Notes under the pieces: model-generated
What the model saw: the letters and a program-made list of their open reading frames with translations, nothing else
Database searches by the model: none
Told to the model about the DNA's origin: nothing
Made by a program: the position numbers and the translations under genes
DNA from: Billgrantia lactosivorans
GTDB lineage: Bacteria > Pseudomonadota > Gammaproteobacteria > Pseudomonadales > Halomonadaceae
Direction: 5' to 3'
Assembly: GCF_003254665.1 (NCBI RefSeq)
Contig: NZ_QHGY01000007.1
Coordinates: forward strand, 62,001 to 126,000
Length of the DNA stretch: 64,000 nt
In this document: positions 35,902-43,425 of the stretch, one piece after another
Position numbering within the stretch: position 1 is the first letter of the stretch
Layout: each line of letters opens with the position of its first letter

Positions 35902-35919
35902 ATGCGACTTTAGTCGCAT
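35902..35919 (-). promoter_or_regulatory. Palindromic operator ATGCGACTTTAGTCGCAT
   Basis: An 18-bp inverted repeat, perfect apart from its central TT. Fourteen bases recur at 24765-24778 next to the oxygenase promoter. Confidence 0.62.
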
Positions 35920-36079
35920 GGGTTGGATGGCGCCTGCTACGTTCGGCATGCTGCCAACCTCCTAAATATATTGGTCACAAAGGTGTAGAGGCGAGGAGGC
36001 AGAGTCCTCTGGTTATGGGCTACCTATCAAATGCAAACAAAATAGATTGAAGGACCGAAACCCACGAATGAGAATGGAA

Positions 36080-36098
36080 TTCTGTCAAACTGACAGAA
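36080..36098 (+). promoter_or_regulatory. Perfect inverted repeat TTCTGTCA-AAC-TGACAGAA
   Basis: Eight-base arms around a 3-bp centre, about 150 bp before the DUF6455 gene. CTGTCAT/ATGACAG half-sites also occur around 24592-24625 upstream of the oxygenase, so the same regulator could act at both places. Confidence 0.4.
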
Positions 36099-36147
36099 AA
36101 GGAACACTTCGGGCTTGGGTCTCGCCGATTTCTCATTGTAGAAAAAA

Positions 36148-36159
36148 TGACTTAAGTCA
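36148..36159 (+). promoter_or_regulatory. FNR/Anr-like box TGACTTAAGTCA
   Basis: A perfect 12-bp palindrome followed by AA, giving TGAC-N4-GTCAA, a recognised variant of the FNR/Anr site. It lies about 90 bp upstream of the DUF6455 start, with an AT-rich stretch between. Confidence 0.4.
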
Positions 36160-36250
36160 AAAAAAAGTTCAAATGTCACCCTGTAATGGTTAGATATAAA
36201 AGGATTGTGTGTTACGTTTTTTATGGAAACATCTACGCGGAGTGAAATGC

Positions 36251-36700
36251 ATGATGAACATCTCTATCGAATATTTGGTGGCTGGGATGCATAGGGTTTC
36301 GGATTTTTTCTATAAACACTCATTGCCGAAAGTAGTTCTTGATATGCAGGGTGGGTCTACCGAAGCCTATCGGAAAATGATTCAAGATGCCGGCTTCAGT
36401 TTTGAAGCTAATTTTGAGCGAGAGATCGTGAGGCAACTTAATAATGGGGGCCGCTTGGGTATGATGCCCGCCGAAATGCTTTTTCCGGTGATGATGAGCC
36501 GGTTTGGGGTGGCGATAAAGGACTTTATTGACACCGATCCATCCCAGCTTGAAGCCTTGGAGGCAGCTTGCAACCACTGTCCTGTAGTTGGTGATTGCTG
36601 GAAGGCCATGCGCTCAGGAGCCTCGGCGGCGGAGGCACGAAATTTTTGCGCTAGCGCAGATATTTTTGAAAGTTATAGTAATGATAAAGTGAATATATAG
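36251..36700 (+). CDS. DUF6455-like small cysteine-motif protein
   Basis: 149 residues. The C-terminal half carries CNHCPVVGDCW and NFCASADIF, the C-x2-C-x5-C...FC pattern of DUF6455 proteins, which could bind a metal or Fe-S cluster. The N-terminal half is longer than in most family members and has a possible amphipathic segment. The start at 36251 has GGAG eight bases before it; upstream in-frame starts lack one. Function unknown. Isolated between the phthalate reductase promoter and an IS3 remnant. Confidence 0.65.
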   Translation: MMNISIEYLVAGMHRVSDFFYKHSLPKVVLDMQGGSTEAYRKMIQDAGFSFEANFEREIVRQLNNGGRLGMMPAEMLFPVMMSRFGVAIKDFIDTDPSQLEALEAACNHCPVVGDCWKAMRSGASAAEARNFCASADIFESYSNDKVNI

Positions 36701-36779
36701 TCAAAGAGGCGTGTGCATGAAGAGAGTACCTGACCTTCCCCCTGGTTTAGGTCTGCTACCAATGTGAGAAACCGCTGCT

Positions 36780-37598
36780 TCATACGCACTGCTCAGCGTA
36801 CGCTATCGGTGGCAAGTAGCCCAGCGAGCTGTGCGGTCTGACATGGTTGTAGTGGATTCTCCATTGTGTGATTTCGTGTCGTGCATCCGCCAGGCTCAAG
36901 AACCAGTGCTGATTGAGACAGCCGTCTCGGAACATGCCGTTGAAGCTCTCGATGAACGCATTCTGCGTCGGCTTGCCCGGCTGGATGAACGCCAGCGTCA
37001 CCTTCCGCTCGCGCGCCCAGAAGAACATTGCCTTGCTGGTCAACTCCGGCCCGTTATCGCAGACAATCGAGGCAGGCAGTGAGCGCCGCTGCGCAATCTC
37101 GTCCAGGAACCGGGCCAGCCGGCGGCCGGAAATGGACGTGTCTGTCAGTTGCCCGACACACTCTCGGCTGAAGTCGTCCACGATGTTCAGCACACGAAAG
37201 CGACGCCCCGAGGCCAACTGGTCCGACACGAAGTCCATCGACCAGCGCTGGTTGGGCCGGTCCGGCAGTGGCATCGGTGTCCTTGGCCGGATCAGCCGCT
37301 TGCGCCGCCGGGTCCGAACTTGAAGGCCATGCTCGCAGTACAGCCGGTAGGTCCGCTTGCGATTGATCACCAAGCCTTCCTGACGCAACAGTGCATGCAG
37401 CAGCAAGTAGCCGTAGCGGGGATAGCAGGTCGCCAAGGCTTGCAGGCGTGCCCGAAGCGGCTCATCGTCACGCGGTATGGCCTGGTATCGAGCCACTGAT
37501 CTGGCCAGGCCCAGCAATCGGCAGGCACCTCGCTGGCTGAGCCAGCCGCCTGCCACCAGGTGCTTCACCGCACGCCGCTTCGCTTCGGGCGTCACCAC
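36780..37598 (-). CDS. IS3-family transposase OrfB
   Basis: 272 residues: helical start (AKRRAVKHLVAGGWLSQRGACRLLGL), HTH_21 region (YPRYGYLLLHALLRQEG), and rve integrase core with WSMDFVSDQL (first D), VCDNGPEL (second D) and FNGMFRDGCLNQHWF (E). All DDE residues are present. It is normally made as an OrfAB frameshift fusion; with orfA truncated here it cannot mobilise on its own. Confidence 0.92.
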   Translation of the reverse strand: MVTPEAKRRAVKHLVAGGWLSQRGACRLLGLARSVARYQAIPRDDEPLRARLQALATCYPRYGYLLLHALLRQEGLVINRKRTYRLYCEHGLQVRTRRRKRLIRPRTPMPLPDRPNQRWSMDFVSDQLASGRRFRVLNIVDDFSRECVGQLTDTSISGRRLARFLDEIAQRRSLPASIVCDNGPELTSKAMFFWARERKVTLAFIQPGKPTQNAFIESFNGMFRDGCLNQHWFLSLADARHEITQWRIHYNHVRPHSSLGYLPPIAYAEQCV

Positions 37599-37668
37599 TT
37601 TCCCGAGACGATCTCCTTCAGCGCGGCATTGTCGAGGGCACTTTCCGCCATCAGCTTCTTCAGCCGGG
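37593..37668 (-). pseudogene. IS3 orfA C-terminal remnant
   Basis: The minus strand reads RLKKLMAESALDNAALKEIVSGKW then stop, the conserved OrfA C-terminus of IS407-like elements. The N-terminal ~65 residues are missing at the junction with the direct repeat. Confidence 0.8.
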
Positions 37669-37795
37669 TCGCAAATCGTAGCGAATCCACGTGTTGTCTG
37701 TAACCTGTGTAAAATTTCAACCTATTGTTTATCGACAAAAGCCCGTGGCAAGCGCGGCCTGTGGTTGTCGAAATAAGATTTCAAAATCCGCGGTG
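37663..37795 (+). repeat. ~130-bp direct repeat, right copy (island flank)
   Basis: Second copy of the repeat at 20775-20915, same orientation. It directly joins the broken end of the IS3 element, so the IS was cut by, or inserted before, the event that placed the repeat. Confidence 0.8.
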
Positions 37796-38177
37796 CCCTA
37801 GCTACAGCACTTCCAGTGCGCGTCAGTATGGAACCGGTGCCTTGCTAGGCCAAACCCAGAGATAAAAGGAAAGGGCCCTAAGGGGTTAATGGAATGGTTG
37901 GAACAAGGGGAAGGGGCTTACCCCGAAATGAGAACATGGATTGAGAGTGGAGCCCCAAAGGGCAGAAAGGGAAAGGGCTGCTCCAGTTTCTCGACTCTCT
38001 GTCGCTTCTCTCAGCTCTAACCGTTGAGTTCAGAGCGCTCGGCACGGCGCGCACTCTGGTCCCTCTTGGCCTCTTTAGCGCATCCGGATGATCTCTTGCG
38101 GGTTTTTCGATCACGCCTCAGGATAGTGGGCTGACATACTCATCGCACCGAGCCGTACCAGACCGACAGGACGCCCC
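37796..38177. other. Intergenic region before the restriction-modification operon
   Basis: About 380 bp without a supportable gene. Purine-rich in its first half. An AGGA-like ribosome site lies at the right end before ATG 38178. No clear promoter was identified. Confidence 0.5.
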
Positions 38178-41100
38178 ATGAGCCACACCCCCCCACTGTT
38201 ACGCGAGCTGATCCTCAGTAACGTGCCTGATGATGGCAGCTCCATCGGCAACGCCAGCCTGTTCAATACCTTGATGGAGCAGGCGGGGGAGATTCCCAAG
38301 GAAGCCTACGAGCAGACAAGGGATGACCTGGTGGACAAGGGCCTACTTGGCAAAGGCAAGGGGCGTGGCGGCTCAGTATTCCTCCGTGTGCCGCCACAGG
38401 GAGCGGCAGGCACTCTCACGACTATGGGTGAGAAAGACGTGGATGCTGATGAGGAAGCACCGGATCTCACCCTTCAGATGCAGGAGGCGCCTACGGATCT
38501 GCTGACGAACCAGCAGCAGGCCAAGCCCAAGGACCCAGCCAAGCCGCGTCAAAAAAGGCCCGACCAGGCGCAGGTGCTCTCCTACCGCTATGACGAGAAG
38601 CGCAAGAACAACCCCCACGTAGGCATGGTGGATACCGCCAGCGATGGGGTGGAGGAGAAGACTACTTGGGCCTATGACCCGCACCTTGATCCCGAGCTGC
38701 AGTTCGATGCCTCCGCCAACCGTGCCCAGGTCGAGGCGCTGATCGACGACGCCCTGGCCTCCGGTGACCAGGTGCAGATGAAGGCCGCGCTCGAAGAGCT
38801 CAAGCGGCTGCAGTCGCCCTACCTGCAGTGGACCGGCAAGGCCGAGCGCACCAGCTTCGAAGTGGATACCGTCTCCCTGCATGTTCACGAGCGCATCGAC
38901 CCCGCCACCATCCTCGGCGAGGTGCAGCAACGTATGAAAGCGGGCAAGAAGGGTGGCAGCGCCTTCCAGCCCGATATGTTCCATGCACCCTTCGAGAACC
39001 TGCCGCTGCGCGAGGCCATCGACTTTTACAAGCACGAGCGCGACTGGGCCAACCGCCTGATCGCCGGCGACTCGCTGCTGGTGATGAACTCGATGCTGCA
39101 AAAGGAAGGCATGGCCGGGCAGGTACAGATGATCTACATCGACCCACCCTACGGCATCAAGTACGGCTCCAACTTCCAGCCGTTCACGAACAAGCGGGAC
39201 GTGAAGGATCGCAAGGACGAGGACCTGACCCAGGAACCGGAGATGATCAAGGCCTTCCGGGATACCTGGGAGCTGGGCATCCACTCCTATCTCACCTATC
39301 TACGTGATCGACTGCTGTTGGCCAGGGAGCTACTTTGCGATAGCGGTTCGGTCTTTGTGCAGATCTCCGATGAGAACCTGCATCATGTAAGAGAAATCTG
39401 TGACGAAATTTTTGGGAGTGATAATTTTTGCTCAGTCATTAATTTCAAAAAGACGTCTGCTGTTAGTAGTCCAAATGCGAAGGTTAATATCCTTGGCACC
39501 GTCACTGATTATTTGGTTTGGTATGCGAAAGATATTGGCAGCGTAAAATACAATCAGCTTTATTTTGAGAAGAACCAAAGTAGTGACACGTCGGGTGTCT
39601 ATCAGTGGGGCGAAGATGGTTTTGGCGTGAGGAGACGTTTATCACCGGAAGAAAGGAGTGGTGATAACCACAAGGTTTTCAGGGTTGACAACATCACCTC
39701 TTCAGGATGGAGTGATAACTTATCAAAGCCAATTGCTTTCAAGGGGGCAATGCTTGTCACTGCTGAAAATAGGCACTGGGCCACTCACCCTGAAGGAATG
39801 CGAAAGCTCGGCTTGGCTAACAGGTTGTCTATTGCAGGGCGGAGCCTTGGTTATATAAGGTACATGCTTGATTTTCCTGTTTATCCAATTGTGAATGCTT
39901 GGTCAGACACGGGGACAGGGAGCTTTACTGATGACAAAACATATGTAGTCCAGACAGGTGTAAAAACACTTGAACGCTGCCTTCTAATGACCACCGATCC
40001 AGGCGACCTGGTACTGGATCCCACATGCGGCTCCGGCACCACCGCCTATGTCGCTGAGAAATGGGGCCGGCGCTGGGTCACCTGTGATACTTCCCGGGTG
40101 GCAGTCACCCTGGCCAAGCAGCGCCTGATGACCGCCAGCTACGACTACTACGAGCTGAAGTATCCCAAGGAGGGGTTGGGCGGTGGTTTTATCTACAGAA
40201 CGGTGCCGCACATTACATTGAAGTCGATCGCCAACAACTCCGAGATCGATAAACTCTATGAACAGTATCATCCTGCCATCGAAGAGGCATTGGGCTGGCT
40301 TAACCGCGAGCTGCAACAACACTTTGCACCGCCTTTCACCGTGACTGAGGGCGGCCGCAAGGGCGACAAGGTCGATTTCACAGCGCCGGATCGCAAGACA
40401 GTAACCCTACCCAGTGGTGAGGAGGTGGCCGCGAATGCCTTGCTCGAATGGGAAGTTCCCTTCGACTGGCCCGAAGACTGGCCTGGTGAGGCCATACATG
40501 CCTTCGAAGACTTCCATAAGCAGCGCATCCGAATGCAGCAGCGCATGGACGAAAGTATCGCCAACCATGCTGGCCAAGAGGTGCTCTACGACCAGCCCGA
40601 GGTGAGCCGCGACAAGCTGCGCATCACCGGCCCCTTTACCGTGGAGGCCGTACCCTTCGCCACTGTGTTGGGCCTGGATGAAGCCCAACAGCCCAAGGTG
40701 GCCGACGTCGCCGTGGCTCGCTCCGGGGCTACCTCACGCCATGCCCAGTGGCGCGAGGAACTGCTCAAGGCAGGCATCCGCGGCAAGGGGGGCCAGCATC
40801 TCAAGTTGATGGATCTGGAGACCCTACCTGGCGCCAAGTATCTGCATGCTGTGGGTACGGTGGCCGAGACGGGAGAACGAGTTGCCGTCAGCTTCGGCCC
40901 CGAATACGCTGCCCTGGAGCAGCGCCAGGTGGAGATCGCCAAAAAAGAGGCCGGCGACCTCTTCCCGCTGCCCAAGCTGCTGGTGTTCTGTGCCTTCACG
41001 TTCGACCCGGAGGCCGCCAAGGATATCGACAGCATCAAGGGCATCCAGGCACTCAAGGTGCAGATGAACACCGATCTCCTCACCGAAGACCTCAAGAAGA

Positions 41101-41507
41101 ACGCACGCAGCAACGAATCCTTCTGGCTAATGGGCCAGCCGGATGTCGAGGTTCATGAGCTGAAGGACGGCAAGTTGCAGGTCGAGGTGCACGGCTTCGA
41201 CTACTTCGATACCAAGAGCGGCGAGCTCAAGTCCGGTGGCAAGCGCGACATCGCCGTATGGGAGCTGGATACCGATTACGACGACCGCTCCCTCTATCCA
41301 CGCCAGGTGTTCTTCCCTATGGCCGGCAAGAAAGACGGCTGGTACAAGCTCAAGAAGGATATCCGCGCCGAACTCAACGAGGAGCTGCTGGACAAGTATC
41401 ACGGCACCAAGTCGCTTCCCTTCGAGCTCGGCGACAACCGCTGCATCGCGGTGAAGATTGTCGATAACCGCGGCATCGAATCGCTGAAAGTCGTTCGGCT
41501 GGACTGA
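38178..41507 (+). CDS. Giant type III-like DNA adenine/cytosine methyltransferase (Mod)
   Basis: 1109 residues. The N-terminus (~1-75) reads like a winged helix (LLRELILSNVPDDG to GLLGKGKGRGGSVFL). Methylase motif IV is DPPYGIKYGSNF (D322) and comes before motif I DPTCGSGTTAYVAEKWGRRW (D614), the beta-class order of type III Mod and N6/N4 methylases. Residues ~330-600 hold the target-recognition region and are AT-richer from ~39360 to 39990, suggesting exchange. The C-terminal ~450 residues are unusual for Mod. First of three tightly packed genes. Confidence 0.85.
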   Translation: MSHTPPLLRELILSNVPDDGSSIGNASLFNTLMEQAGEIPKEAYEQTRDDLVDKGLLGKGKGRGGSVFLRVPPQGAAGTLTTMGEKDVDADEEAPDLTLQMQEAPTDLLTNQQQAKPKDPAKPRQKRPDQAQVLSYRYDEKRKNNPHVGMVDTASDGVEEKTTWAYDPHLDPELQFDASANRAQVEALIDDALASGDQVQMKAALEELKRLQSPYLQWTGKAERTSFEVDTVSLHVHERIDPATILGEVQQRMKAGKKGGSAFQPDMFHAPFENLPLREAIDFYKHERDWANRLIAGDSLLVMNSMLQKEGMAGQVQMIYIDPPYGIKYGSNFQPFTNKRDVKDRKDEDLTQEPEMIKAFRDTWELGIHSYLTYLRDRLLLARELLCDSGSVFVQISDENLHHVREICDEIFGSDNFCSVINFKKTSAVSSPNAKVNILGTVTDYLVWYAKDIGSVKYNQLYFEKNQSSDTSGVYQWGEDGFGVRRRLSPEERSGDNHKVFRVDNITSSGWSDNLSKPIAFKGAMLVTAENRHWATHPEGMRKLGLANRLSIAGRSLGYIRYMLDFPVYPIVNAWSDTGTGSFTDDKTYVVQTGVKTLERCLLMTTDPGDLVLDPTCGSGTTAYVAEKWGRRWVTCDTSRVAVTLAKQRLMTASYDYYELKYPKEGLGGGFIYRTVPHITLKSIANNSEIDKLYEQYHPAIEEALGWLNRELQQHFAPPFTVTEGGRKGDKVDFTAPDRKTVTLPSGEEVAANALLEWEVPFDWPEDWPGEAIHAFEDFHKQRIRMQQRMDESIANHAGQEVLYDQPEVSRDKLRITGPFTVEAVPFATVLGLDEAQQPKVADVAVARSGATSRHAQWREELLKAGIRGKGGQHLKLMDLETLPGAKYLHAVGTVAETGERVAVSFGPEYAALEQRQVEIAKKEAGDLFPLPKLLVFCAFTFDPEAAKDIDSIKGIQALKVQMNTDLLTEDLKKNARSNESFWLMGQPDVEVHELKDGKLQVEVHGFDYFDTKSGELKSGGKRDIAVWELDTDYDDRSLYPRQVFFPMAGKKDGWYKLKKDIRAELNEELLDKYHGTKSLPFELGDNRCIAVKIVDNRGIESLKVVRLD

Positions 41508-41511
41508 CCCC

Positions 41512-43425
41512 ATGACACAGCACACCAGCCTCTTCGAGGTGCTGGCTCGCCATGAGGGGGTCGATATCGAATACAAGGCGGCCCGGGGCGGGCTGCCCAA
41601 GAGCCTGTGGGAGACCTACAGCGCCTTCGCCAACACCGCGGGGGGAACGATCTACCTCGGGGTGAAGGAGGGCGACGAGGGTCCAACCACAGCCGGTCTC
41701 AGCGAAGCTGATGTGGACAAGCTGCACGGTGAGTTCTGGGTCACGCTCAACAACCCCCAGAAAGTCAGCGCGAACATCCTCCAGGAGCACCACGTCAGCG
41801 TCGAGACCTACCAGGGCGACGCCATCCTGGTGATCGAGGTGCCCCGCGCCACGCGCAGCGAGCGGCCAGTCTATATCGGCGTCGACCCCTTCAAGGGCAC
41901 CTATCGCCGCAATCACGAGGGAGACTTCCGGTGCAACGAGGCAGAAGTGCAGCGCATGTTTGTCGATCGCCTCGAACAGCAGCCGGCTGACAGCCGCATC
42001 CTCTCACACTTCAGCTTCGATGATCTCGATCCTGCTTCGCTCCAGCAGTACCGCAACCGGGTGGTCTCGCGGGTGCCCGATCACCCCTGGCTGACGGAGA
42101 ACGACCTCGGTCTGCTGAGCAAGCTGGGCGGGTGGCGCAGGGATCGCCGCAGCGGGGAGGAGGGGCTGACCCTGGCCGGGCTGCTGATGTTCGGCAAGAC
42201 CGAAGCCATTCAGGACACCGCTGCCCTGCCGGGCTTCCAGCTCGACTACCGTGAGCGCCTGGCCGAAGACGACGACACTCGCTGGAGCGACCGCATCCAC
42301 ATCGATGGAACCTGGGTTGCCAACCTCTTCCAGTTCTACCAGCGTATCGCCCAGAAGCTCGGCTATGACCCGGCCCTCAAGGTCCCCTTCCGGCCGGATC
42401 GCCGCGCCCAGAGCGATGCTCACGAAGCGCTGAAGGAGGCTTTGGTCAACGCTCTGATCCATGCCGACCATTCCGGCCAAGGGGGCATCGTCGGCGAGCG
42501 CTTCAAGGACCGCTTCGAATTCTCCAACCCCGGCACCCTGCTGCTCTCCCAGGAGCAGTTGATGACGGGGGGCGTCAGCGAGTGCCGTAACAAGTCGCTG
42601 CAGCTGATGTTCCAGCTACTGGGCGTGGGCGACAAGGCGGGCTCCGGCCTCGACAAGATACGGCGCAGCTGGCACGCCCACCTGTGGCAGCCGCCCAGTC
42701 TGAAGGAAACCCTGCGCCCTGATCGGGTCATCCTCACCCTGCCGCTTATCAACGTGATGCCCGAGGACGTTATGGTACGCCTGCAGCAACGCTTCGGGCA
42801 GACCTTCCAAGAGCTCTCTCCCGACGAGGCGCAGACATTGGTCATCGCCGCCCTGGAACAGCAGATCACCAACCGTCGCCTGCAGGAGATGCTGACCCTG
42901 CATCGGGTCGATATCACCCAGATGCTCAGCGGCTTGGTGGAGAAGGGCATGCTGGTGCCTCATGGGCGTAGCCGCGGTGCCTATTACACCCTGCCGGCGT
43001 CGCTCGCCGCGCCCACTGACCTGAGGGAGGAGAGCAGCCCCCCACAAGCCGACACTATGTTCCCTCATAGTGAGCGGAGCTCCCCCCACAAGGGTGTTAT
43101 CCTCCCGCATAGCGAAGTGAGCTCTCCCCGCAGCGGTGCCGGTGAGCACGTACCGGGGTGGGATGCACTACAGTGCATCGCAGCCCCGGTCGCTGCTGCC
43201 AAACGCACTCAGCCGGAGACGATGCAGGCGACGCTACTCAAACTCTGCCAAGGCCGCTTCCTCACGCTGCGTCAGCTTTCCGACCTGCTCCAGCGCTCGC
43301 CCAAGAACATCGGTGAGCGGCATGTGGCCGCGCTGGTGAAGGCGGGCAAGCTCGAGCTGCGCTACCCCAATGTGCCGAACCACCGGCAGCAGGGCTATCG
43401 CACGGTAGAAGGAGTTACCGAATGA
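41512..43425 (+). CDS. AlbA_2/Schlafen-type ATP-binding transcriptional-regulator-like protein
   Basis: 637 residues. The AlbA_2 (Schlafen-core) motif EYKAARGGLPKSLWETYSAFANTAGGTIYLGVKE is at the N-terminus. A GHKL-like ATPase region follows (~300-400: EALKEALVNALIHADHSGQ, GERFKDRFEFSNPGTLL, GVGDKAGSGLDKI), then winged-helix repeats (MLTLHRVDITQMLSGLVEKG; RFLTLRQLSDLLQRS). Residues ~500-545 form a Ser/Pro-rich linker with repeated PHSE/SSP. It lies 4 bp after mod and overlaps res by 4 bp, so it is made stoichiometrically with both. A nuclease, sensor or regulator role in defence is inference. Confidence 0.82.
   Translation: MTQHTSLFEVLARHEGVDIEYKAARGGLPKSLWETYSAFANTAGGTIYLGVKEGDEGPTTAGLSEADVDKLHGEFWVTLNNPQKVSANILQEHHVSVETYQGDAILVIEVPRATRSERPVYIGVDPFKGTYRRNHEGDFRCNEAEVQRMFVDRLEQQPADSRILSHFSFDDLDPASLQQYRNRVVSRVPDHPWLTENDLGLLSKLGGWRRDRRSGEEGLTLAGLLMFGKTEAIQDTAALPGFQLDYRERLAEDDDTRWSDRIHIDGTWVANLFQFYQRIAQKLGYDPALKVPFRPDRRAQSDAHEALKEALVNALIHADHSGQGGIVGERFKDRFEFSNPGTLLLSQEQLMTGGVSECRNKSLQLMFQLLGVGDKAGSGLDKIRRSWHAHLWQPPSLKETLRPDRVILTLPLINVMPEDVMVRLQQRFGQTFQELSPDEAQTLVIAALEQQITNRRLQEMLTLHRVDITQMLSGLVEKGMLVPHGRSRGAYYTLPASLAAPTDLREESSPPQADTMFPHSERSSPHKGVILPHSEVSSPRSGAGEHVPGWDALQCIAAPVAAAKRTQPETMQATLLKLCQGRFLTLRQLSDLLQRSPKNIGERHVAALVKAGKLELRYPNVPNHRQQGYRTVEGVTE

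Larger units (their letters stand above)
36729..37668 (-). mobile_element. Truncated IS3-family element (IS407 group-like)
   Basis: Contains a full orfB and only the 3' end of orfA. The left edge is probably near 36729 (CTGACCTTCCCCCTGG, IS407-like end). On the right the element stops abruptly at ~37668, where the long direct repeat begins, so the other terminal repeat and most of orfA are lost. Confidence 0.8.

Noticed and set aside
37878..38114. Minus-strand 78-codon frame before the restriction operon
   Set aside because: No ribosome site and biased by a purine-rich stretch; no domain recognised.
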